From Roseovarius sp. (GTDB lineage Bacteria > Pseudomonadota > Alphaproteobacteria > Rhodobacterales > Rhodobacteraceae): DNA of 5,692 nucleotides. This document shows, in pieces, positions 1 to 4,822 of the stretch. The translations under genes and the position numbers were made by a program. How positions within the stretch are numbered: position 1 is the first letter of the stretch; each line of letters starts with the position of its first letter. The stretch lies in the NCBI GenBank assembly GCA_021767845.1, contig JAASSQ010000192.1, positions 1-5,692 of the forward strand. Reading direction: 5' to 3'. Below the pieces are notes generated by a model. It had not been told where the DNA came from. It did not search any database and saw nothing but the letters and a program-made list of their open reading frames with translations.

Positions 1-435
1 CGGATCGCGCGCCCGGCCCCGCCGGATGCCCCCAAGCCGCAAACCACCGCCCGGTCGAACGCGCCGCAGAAGGCCCGGGGGCACGGCGGCGGGGCCGATG
101 CCGGGGCGGCGGCACGCCAGCGGGCCGCGACCCTGTCGGCCGACCAGCGCCAGAGCCTGACCGCGCAATGGGGTGCCGAGGTGCGCCGCAAGATCGAGCG
201 CGGCAAACGCTATCCGCACGCGGCGCGCGGCGCCTCGGGCACGGTGCGGCTGCGCATCACCCTGGGCCGCGACGGCAGCCTGCACGGCGTCGCGCTGGCC
301 GCCTCGTCAGGTCACAGCGCGCTGGACGACGCGGCCCTCCGCGCCGTGCGCAGCGCCCGCCGCTTCCCACCCGCCCCGCGCGCCCTGAGCCAGCCCAGCT
401 ATACCTTCACGCTGCCGATGACCTTTGCCCGATAG
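1..435 (+). CDS. TonB-family protein, C-terminal part (5' end outside window)
   Basis: The open frame enters from the left edge and ends at TAG 433-435, giving the last 144 residues. The first 40 or so visible residues are rich in Ala, Pro, Gly, Lys and Arg, like the extended periplasmic linker of TonB proteins. The last 80 or so match the TonB C-terminal domain: a YPHAAR segment, then GTVRLRITLGRDGSL, then SSGHSALDDAAL, then an FPPAP-like turn and a final beta strand. TonB couples the ExbB/ExbD proton-motive-force motor in the inner membrane to outer-membrane receptors for iron chelates, cobalamin and similar ligands, and this domain contacts the receptor's TonB box. The N-terminal membrane anchor would lie upstream and cannot be seen. 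It could be TonB itself or a TonB-domain paralogue; the family call is firm, the exact role is not. It converges with the regulator gene on the other strand, only 23 bp away. Confidence 0.88.
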   Translation, partial: RIARPAPPDAPKPQTTARSNAPQKARGHGGGADAGAAARQRAATLSADQRQSLTAQWGAEVRRKIERGKRYPHAARGASGTVRLRITLGRDGSLHGVALAASSGHSALDDAALRAVRSARRFPPAPRALSQPSYTFTLPMTFAR

Positions 436-458
436 GGCCTGCGGATCATCCGACCCGG

Positions 459-1490
459 TCAGCCATCGGGGCGTGAGAGCCAGCTTTTGCGATAGGCGCG
501 GGGCGACATGCCGAACCGCTTGCGAAAGCGCGCGGCCATTTGCGAGGTGCTGTTGAAGCCTGTCGCGGCGGCGATTTCGGCCACGCCGAGATCGGTTTCG
601 TTCAGAAGGGCGTGGGCGCGCGAGATCCGAAGGTCCATGTAGAATTGCGCGGGCGTCGTGCCGACATGCGCGTTGAACAGGCGTTCGAGCTGCCGGCGCG
701 ATACCCCGACCCGCTCGGCAAGCACGCCCATCTCGAGCGGTGATTCGAGCGTCTCGTTCATCAGCCGCATCGCCGCGATCAGGTGCGGGTTGCGGCTGCC
801 GAGGGCGAAGGAATAGGCAGATTTCTGCCGGGTCTGCTGCTGGTTGGAGCGGAAATGCAGGCACATGTCGGCCACGATCGTCGCCAGGTCGGGCCCGTGA
901 TCGCGCTCGATCAGGTCGAGCATCATGTCGGTCGCCGCGCTGCCGCCGCCGCAGGTGATGAGGCCGCGATCATTCTCGTAAAGCGCGCCGGTCGGCTCCA
1001 GCCCGAGGAATTTCTCGGTGAAGGCGGGCTGATTTTCCCAGTGCAGCGTGAAGCGCCGCCCGTCGAGCAGCCCGGCCTGCGCAAGCGCGAAGGCGCCGGT
1101 GCAGATCCCGCCCACCCGCGCGCCGAACGTCTTTTGCCGGCGAATCCAGTGGGCCGCGCGGTCGCTGGTCGTCGAGGTCGGCTCGATCCCCGCGCAGACA
1201 AAGGCGAGGGCGTCGCGCGGCACATCGCGCAGCGCGCTGTCGGGCGTGATGTTGACCCCGCAGGAACAGACCACCGGGCCGCCATCCTCGGTCATCACGA
1301 ACCAGCGGTAAAGCTCGCTGCGCGCGACCTGGTTGGCCACGCGCAGCGGTTCCAGCGCCGAGGTGAAGGCCAGCAGCGTCAGCTTGGGCAGCAACAGGAA
1401 ATACACGTCCCTGGGCGGTCCGTCATAGGCCACGCTGAAACTGGCGGCCCCTTTGGGAACGAAGGCGCTGTGCGTCATGGGCAGCGTCAT
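459..1490 (-). CDS. GlxA-family transcriptional regulator (DJ-1/PfpI-like domain + AraC-type HTH)
   Basis: This is a 343-residue regulator, normal length for the family. Residues about 28-195 form the DJ-1/PfpI (class I glutamine amidotransferase-like) domain. It has a Glu in the SALEPLR segment (E47), a nucleophile-elbow segment GGICTGAFALAQAGLLDG with C130, and the HW pair at 150-151. Residues about 235-335 are the AraC DNA-binding domain, with a first helix-turn-helix around LAERVGVSRRQLERLF (257-272) and a second around IAAATGFNSTSQMAARFRKRFGMSP (306-330). In this family the first domain is thought to sense a small molecule and the second to bind DNA, usually as an activator. Characterised relatives include GbdR, CdhR and ArgR of Pseudomonas, which respond to glycine betaine, carnitine and arginine; which ligand applies here cannot be told. 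The start ATG (1488-1490) is preceded by a GGCGGGGTGA-like ribosome site; a second in-frame ATG lies four codons later. It is divergent from the xpaC-telA cluster and shares a 137-bp control region with it. Confidence 0.93.
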   Translation of the reverse strand: MTLPMTHSAFVPKGAASFSVAYDGPPRDVYFLLLPKLTLLAFTSALEPLRVANQVARSELYRWFVMTEDGGPVVCSCGVNITPDSALRDVPRDALAFVCAGIEPTSTTSDRAAHWIRRQKTFGARVGGICTGAFALAQAGLLDGRRFTLHWENQPAFTEKFLGLEPTGALYENDRGLITCGGGSAATDMMLDLIERDHGPDLATIVADMCLHFRSNQQQTRQKSAYSFALGSRNPHLIAAMRLMNETLESPLEMGVLAERVGVSRRQLERLFNAHVGTTPAQFYMDLRISRAHALLNETDLGVAEIAAATGFNSTSQMAARFRKRFGMSPRAYRKSWLSRPDG

Positions 1491-1540
1491 ATCACCCCGC
1501 CACCCGAAGGGTAAGACGGTCCGGCGGCCGCCATGTCGCG

Positions 1541-1574
1541 GCTAGGGGGCACGGGCGGGAATGTTCCCCCTAGC
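1541..1574. repeat. Perfect 9-bp inverted repeat, candidate operator
   Basis: GCTAGGGGG at 1541-1549 is the exact reverse complement of CCCCCTAGC at 1566-1574, with a 16-bp spacer. The centre (about 1557.5) is 67 bp from the regulator start and 70 bp from the small-ORF start, so it could serve both directions. A second palindrome, GGGAA-TG-TTCCC at 1557-1568, overlaps the spacer and part of the right arm. The spacing would fit a dimeric or two-site DNA-binding protein. No T-run follows on either strand, so a terminator is unlikely. That the GlxA-type regulator next door binds it is only a guess. Confidence 0.5.
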
Positions 1575-1611
1575 AAGGCCGCGCGGCATCGCCTAAGTTC
1601 GTGCCATCTTT

Positions 1612-1618
1612 AGAGGTG
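1612..1618 (+). promoter_or_regulatory. Ribosome-binding site of the small membrane protein
   Basis: AGAGGTG lies 9 nt before the ATG at 1628. It is a good purine-rich Shine-Dalgarno match and the main reason to accept the 27-codon ORF as translated. The GTG at 1618, which would open a longer form of the xpaC frame, overlaps this site and has no good site of its own. Confidence 0.6.
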
Positions 1619-1627
1619 TGCGTGCCG

Positions 1628-1711
1628 ATGTCGGATACCGGGCTGCAAAAGCTGGCATTCTTCCTGCTTGTCCTGCTGATCCTTTACGCGGCCATCGCGG
1701 GAGGCGCGTGA
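1628..1711 (+). CDS. Small single-span membrane protein (27 aa), coupled to xpaC
   Basis: This 27-codon frame starts with ATG at 1628 and stops with TGA at 1709-1711. After a short polar start (MSDTGLQK) comes one hydrophobic stretch of about 16 residues (9-24: LAFFLLVLLILYAAIA), and the protein ends in GGA. It therefore looks like a single transmembrane helix with almost no soluble part. A Shine-Dalgarno AGAGGTG sits 9 nt upstream. The stop shares its A with the xpaC start codon (TGATG), the classic arrangement for translational coupling, so the two products are probably made together and may act together in the inner membrane. I do not recognise a family, and it is too short for routine gene callers. 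It could instead be mainly a leader that sets xpaC translation, but the clean hydrophobic segment favours a real protein. Confidence 0.68.
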   Translation: MSDTGLQKLAFFLLVLLILYAAIAGGA

Positions 1712-2604
1712 TGGCGCAACGCTTTGGCGGCAAATACAGCCCCGATCCCCGCCCCGAGGCCGCCGCACCGCAGGATCGCGGCAGTTTCCGGGGCGCGCGC
1801 CGGACCAAGGCGGGCGGGCGCGTCAATCTTCTGTTCCTGGCCCCTCTGCCGCTGATCTGGCAGGCCTTCACGTCTGCCCCCGTCGTCATGGCGCAATACC
1901 TGGCCGCGCTTGGCCTGATGATCCTGGCCGCGTGGCTGACGCGCGAGGGCATCCTGGCGCAGGAAGCTTACGAGGCGCGCAAGGTCGCGCGCCGCCCCGC
2001 CCTGCCCCGCAAGATCGCCGGGGCGGTTGCCATGGGCGCGGGCCTGTTCGTGACCGGCCTTGCCGGGCATGGGAGTATCGAGGCGGTCGTTCTGGGCGGG
2101 CTTGGCGCGGCGTTGCATCTCTTTGCCTTCGGTCTAGATCCGCTGCGCGACAAGGGCGTGGACGGGATCGACACCTTCCAGACCGATCGGGTCGCGCGCG
2201 CCGTGGACGAGGCCGAACGGCACCTTTCGGCCATGTCGCAGGCGATCACAAGGGCGGGCGACCGGCGGCTGGAGGCCCGTGTCGAGCAATTCAAGACCAC
2301 CGCCCGCACCCTGTTCCGCACGGTCGAGGAAGACCCGCGCGACCTGACGGCGGCGCGAAAATACCTGTCGGTCTATCTGCTGGGGGCGCGGGACGCGACG
2401 ATCAAGTTCGCCGACATTTATGGCCGCAACCGCGACGCGCAGGCCAAGGCCGATTTCACCGCCCTTCTGGACGATCTGGAGGGCAATTTCGCGGCACGCA
2501 CCGAAAAGCTCCTGCTCGATGACCGGAGTGATCTGGACATCGAAATCGAGGTTCTGCGCGATCGCCTGCAACGCGAGGGCGTCCGCCCGCAAAACGACGA
2601 GTGA
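1711..2604 (+). CDS. xpaC: XpaC-family membrane protein (5-bromo-4-chloroindolyl phosphate hydrolysis family)
   Basis: The protein has 297 residues from the ATG at 1711, which has GGGAGG 6 nt upstream and overlaps the stop of the small ORF. The frame stays open back to GTG 1618, but that extension (MRADVGYRAAK...) is the shadow of the small ORF. Residues 1-37 are basic and polar. Hydrophobic segments follow at about 38-53, 57-76, 102-118 and 121-142, giving three to four membrane spans in two hairpins. The rest (about 145-297) is a soluble, mostly helical, charged domain beginning GIDTFQTDRVARAVDEAER, typical of XpaC. The family name comes from an indicator-dye hydrolysis phenotype in Bacillus; no catalytic motif is visible and a true phosphatase activity is doubtful. 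XpaC genes commonly sit next to telA, as here (9-bp gap), suggesting the two products work in one membrane-associated process. Family assignment rests on domain layout, motif resemblance and the telA neighbour. Confidence 0.85.
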   Translation: MAQRFGGKYSPDPRPEAAAPQDRGSFRGARRTKAGGRVNLLFLAPLPLIWQAFTSAPVVMAQYLAALGLMILAAWLTREGILAQEAYEARKVARRPALPRKIAGAVAMGAGLFVTGLAGHGSIEAVVLGGLGAALHLFAFGLDPLRDKGVDGIDTFQTDRVARAVDEAERHLSAMSQAITRAGDRRLEARVEQFKTTARTLFRTVEEDPRDLTAARKYLSVYLLGARDATIKFADIYGRNRDAQAKADFTALLDDLEGNFAARTEKLLLDDRSDLDIEIEVLRDRLQREGVRPQNDE

Positions 2605-2613
2605 GGGGAAACC

Positions 2614-3813
2614 ATGTCCGAGACTGTCCGCCAGAAAGCCGAGGCCGCCCTGGCCGATATAGAGGAAGTGAGCCGCAGCATCCTGCCCGAACCGTCCAAG
2701 GCCGAGGCGATCGTTCCGCTGGACAAGGCCGAGGGCCCTGTCGCCGGGGAAATCCGCGCGCGGATGGACGAGATCGACATGAGCGACACCAACTCGATCG
2801 TGTCCTTCGGGTCGGCCGCGCAGGCCGAGTTGCAGGAAATCTCGCAATCCATGCTGCAGGGCGTGCGCAACAAGGATGTCGGCCCCGCCGGGGACAGCCT
2901 GCGCGGGATCGTGACCACCATTCGCGGATTTTCAGTCAGCGAGCTGGACGTGCGCCGCGAGCGAAGCTGGTGGGAAAAGCTGATCGGGCGCGCCGCGCCC
3001 TTTGCCAAGTTCACCGCCCGCTACGAAAGCGTGCAGGGGCAGATCGACAAGATCACCGACGACCTGCTGCATCACGAACACACGCTTCTGAAGGACATCA
3101 AGTCGCTGGACCTGCTCTATGAAAAGACGCTGCAATTCTATGATGAACTGGCGCTTTACATCGCGGCGGGCGAGGAAAAGCTGAAGGAGCTCGACGAGAA
3201 AGACATCCCCGCCAAGGAGGCCGAGGTGCAGGCCGCCGACGAGAACGACCAGGTGATCCGCGCCCAGGAGCTGCGCGATCTGCGCGCGGCGCGCGACGAC
3301 CTGGAACGCCGGGTCCACGACCTGAAGCTCACGCGGCAGGTGACGATGCAATCGCTGCCCTCGATCCGGCTGGTGCAGGAGAACGACAAGAGCCTGGTGA
3401 CCAAGATCAACTCGACGCTGGTCAACACCGTGCCGCTGTGGGAAACGCAACTGGCGCAGGCGGTCACCATCCAGCGGTCGGCCGAGGCGGCAGCGGCCGT
3501 GCGCGACGCCAACGACCTGACCAACGAGCTGCTGACCTCGAACGCAGCGAACCTGCGCGAGAGCAACAAGGTGATCCGCGAGGAGATGGAGCGCGGCGTC
3601 TTCGACATCGAAGCGGTCAAGAAGGCCAACGAGGACCTGATCGGCACGATCGAGGAGAGCCTCCAGATCGCCGACGAGGGCAAGGCCAGGCGCGCCGCCG
3701 CGGAAGAGGAGCTGAAGAAGATGGAAGCCGACTTGCGCGATACGCTGGCCTCGGCCAAGGCGCGGCGCGACGGGGTGGGCGACACCGCGGGCACTTCGGT
3801 GCCGCGGGGCTGA
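2614..3813 (+). CDS. telA: TelA-family protein (toxic anion / tellurite resistance)
   Basis: The product has 399 residues, the usual size for TelA/KlaA/YaaN proteins. The ATG at 2614 follows GGGGAAACC directly after the xpaC stop. The protein is hydrophilic and nearly all helical, with no signal peptide or membrane span, so it is cytoplasmic or peripheral. The family core is clear: a WWEKLIGR segment (119-126), ARYESVQGQIDKI (135-147), a long charged coiled-coil region (about 185-240), and the signature SLPSIRLVQENDKSLVTKIN followed by STLVNTVPLWETQLAQAV (247-284). The C-terminus (about 355-385) is another charged helix ending in a short disordered tail. Plasmid and Listeria relatives affect tellurite or cell-envelope antimicrobial tolerance, but the biochemical activity is unknown and the 'toxic anion' label may mislead for chromosomal copies. 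No other Ter genes (terB, terC, terD) are in view. Its position between xpaC and a lipoprotein gene points to an envelope role. Confidence 0.94.
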   Translation: MSETVRQKAEAALADIEEVSRSILPEPSKAEAIVPLDKAEGPVAGEIRARMDEIDMSDTNSIVSFGSAAQAELQEISQSMLQGVRNKDVGPAGDSLRGIVTTIRGFSVSELDVRRERSWWEKLIGRAAPFAKFTARYESVQGQIDKITDDLLHHEHTLLKDIKSLDLLYEKTLQFYDELALYIAAGEEKLKELDEKDIPAKEAEVQAADENDQVIRAQELRDLRAARDDLERRVHDLKLTRQVTMQSLPSIRLVQENDKSLVTKINSTLVNTVPLWETQLAQAVTIQRSAEAAAAVRDANDLTNELLTSNAANLRESNKVIREEMERGVFDIEAVKKANEDLIGTIEESLQIADEGKARRAAAEEELKKMEADLRDTLASAKARRDGVGDTAGTSVPRG

Positions 3814-3821
3814 CGGGACGC

Positions 3822-3830
3822 GGGGAAACA
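3822..3830 (+). promoter_or_regulatory. Ribosome-binding site deciding the GTG start of the DUF2927 gene
   Basis: GGGGAAACA immediately precedes GTG 3831. The telA start has the nearly identical GGGGAAACC (2605-2613) at the same distance from its ATG. This match supports GTG 3831 over the in-frame GTG at 3846, which lacks such a site. Confidence 0.6.
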
Positions 3831-4802
3831 GTGCGCGGACGAAGCGTGAAATCGGGTCTTAAATCGGGTCTGGCGGCGGGGCTGGCGATGCTGGCCCTGT
3901 CGGCCTGCGTGATGACGCCCGAGCCCCCCGACACCCGGCCCCAGACACGCCCCGCGGGCCTTGTCCCGCCGGAACCGGCCGCGCCGGAAGGGCCGTCCTC
4001 GGCCAGCCGGGCGCTCATGCGCTATTACGCGGCGGTGCAGGCGGATCTGCAGGCGCAGGGCCTGCTGCGGACGGATGGCGGGGGCTATGACACGCCCTAT
4101 ACCGACACCGACGTGATGCGCAATTTCGAACGGATCGCCTTTTACGACGAGTACGAGCGCGACGCGGGGCTGAAGCGGTCCTCGGGCGGGGCGGTCGGGC
4201 TGCGCAAGTGGACGCGCCCGGTGCGCATGAGCGTGGAATTCGGCGACGGCGTTCCGCAGGCACAGCGCCCCTTGGACGAGCGCATGGTCCGCGATTACGC
4301 CGCCCGGCTGCGGCAGATCACCGGCCACCCGATCACCGTGTCGCGGGCCAATCCCAATTTCCACGTCCTGTTCATGAGCGAGGACGACCGCGACCAGGCG
4401 ATCGCGCGCATCCGCGAGATCGTGCCCAACATCAATCCCTCGTCGCTGACGCTGTTCCGCACGCTGCCCCGGTCGATCCATTGCCTTGTGGTGGCGTTTT
4501 CCGGCACCAGCAACGATTACAGCTACAGCCGCGCCATCGCCTTCATAAGGTCCGAACACCCCGAACTGATGCGCCGGTCCTGCGTGCACGAGGAACTGGC
4601 GCAGGGGCTGGGGCTGGCCAATGACAGCCCGCGGGCGCGGCCGTCGATCTTCAACGACGACGACGAATTCGCGCTGCTGACCAGCCATGACGAGGAATTG
4701 CTCAAGCTGCTTTACCACCCTTCGCTGACGCCGGGCATGACGCCGCAGCAGGCCCGCCCGATCGTTGCCCGCATTCTGGATGGCCGTCCGGGGCCCATCT
4801 GA
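3831..4802 (+). CDS. DUF2927-family lipoprotein
   Basis: The product has 323 residues if it starts at GTG 3831; GTG 3846 would shorten it by five. A basic N-region (MRGRSVKSGLKSGL) leads into a hydrophobic stretch and the lipobox LSAC (23-26), so C26 should be lipidated after signal peptidase II cleavage. Position +2 is Val, not Asp, which would allow sorting to the outer membrane. Residues about 27-57 are a Pro-rich linker, and the rest is the DUF2927 domain. Its most conserved-looking part is CVHEELAQGLGLANDS (251-266) followed by SIFNDDDEFALLTSHDEELLKLLY (272-295) and PGMTP. EELAQGLGLAND lines up with the metzincin pattern HExxHxxGxxHD, but all three zinc-binding His positions are replaced (E, Q, N), so an ordinary zinc protease activity is not expected. 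Function unknown. It lies 17 bp after telA and 20 bp before the SPFH gene, and is the only exported product visible in the operon. Confidence 0.85.
   Translation: MRGRSVKSGLKSGLAAGLAMLALSACVMTPEPPDTRPQTRPAGLVPPEPAAPEGPSSASRALMRYYAAVQADLQAQGLLRTDGGGYDTPYTDTDVMRNFERIAFYDEYERDAGLKRSSGGAVGLRKWTRPVRMSVEFGDGVPQAQRPLDERMVRDYAARLRQITGHPITVSRANPNFHVLFMSEDDRDQAIARIREIVPNINPSSLTLFRTLPRSIHCLVVAFSGTSNDYSYSRAIAFIRSEHPELMRRSCVHEELAQGLGLANDSPRARPSIFNDDDEFALLTSHDEELLKLLYHPSLTPGMTPQQARPIVARILDGRPGPI
3849..3872 (+). repeat. In-frame 12-bp tandem duplication in the lipoprotein signal peptide
   Basis: AAATCGGGTCTT is followed directly by AAATCGGGTCTG, 11 of 12 bases identical, encoding KSGL twice. It adds a second Lys to the signal-peptide N-region, immediately before the hydrophobic core. 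It looks like a recent slippage or duplication event and is probably tolerated rather than functional. Confidence 0.75.
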
Positions 4803-4806
4803 CCAC

Positions 4807-4814
4807 AAAGGAGA
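4807..4814 (+). promoter_or_regulatory. Strong ribosome-binding site of the SPFH gene
   Basis: AAAGGAGA lies 8 nt before ATG 4823 and is the best Shine-Dalgarno match in the window. It suggests the SPFH protein is made at a higher level than the products of the upstream genes, which have GGGG- or GGGAGG-type sites. It also fixes the start codon. Confidence 0.65.
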
Positions 4815-4822
4815 CCTGCGAG

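Larger units (their letters stand above)
1491..1627. promoter_or_regulatory. Divergent intergenic control region
   Basis: These 137 bp separate the start codon of the leftward GlxA-type regulator from the start codon of the rightward small membrane protein, so both promoters should lie here. I see no convincing sigma-70 -35/-10 pair on either strand; a CATCTT at 1605-1610 is at most a weak rightward -10. The conspicuous contents are the 9-bp inverted repeat at 1541-1574 and a ribosome site at each end. No gene was found inside it. Confidence 0.6.

Noticed and set aside
435..456. Possible bidirectional terminator between the convergent genes (CGGA-TCA-TCCG with flanking GGG/CCC)
   Set aside because: The stem is only 4 bp, the outer pairing needs an uneven internal loop, and no T-run follows on either strand.
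783..1514. 243-codon plus-strand frame opposite the GlxA-type regulator
   Set aside because: It is a G+C-driven shadow frame with no domain. The minus-strand frame has clear DJ-1/PfpI and AraC motifs.
1523..1532. Palindrome GGCGGCCGCC (contains a NotI site) in the divergent region
   Set aside because: Short all-G/C palindromes are common at this base composition, and nothing else marks it as a binding site.
1541..1590. EcfG-type stress promoter (GGAAC...CGTT)
   Set aside because: A GGAAC occurs on the minus strand of the inverted-repeat region, but no CGTT lies at the required distance.
1618..1710. Upstream GTG start extending the XpaC protein by 31 residues
   Set aside because: The extension is not XpaC-like, has no ribosome site of its own, and overlaps the better-supported small ORF. 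ATG 1711 has GGGAGG in place.
2134..2847. 237-codon minus-strand frame across the xpaC/telA junction
   Set aside because: It has no recognisable domain, and both plus-strand genes here have strong family motifs and ribosome sites.
3438..3830. Extension of the DUF2927 frame back into telA
   Set aside because: The frame happens to stay open, but it would place more than 130 charged residues before an intact lipoprotein signal peptide. The signal peptide fixes the start at 3831 or 3846.
3156..4808. 550-codon open frame on the minus strand opposite telA and the DUF2927 gene
   Set aside because: Its translation is low-complexity and rich in Arg, Ala, Gly and Ser, with no family resemblance, and it mirrors two well-supported genes. 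Long antisense frames are expected at this G+C content.
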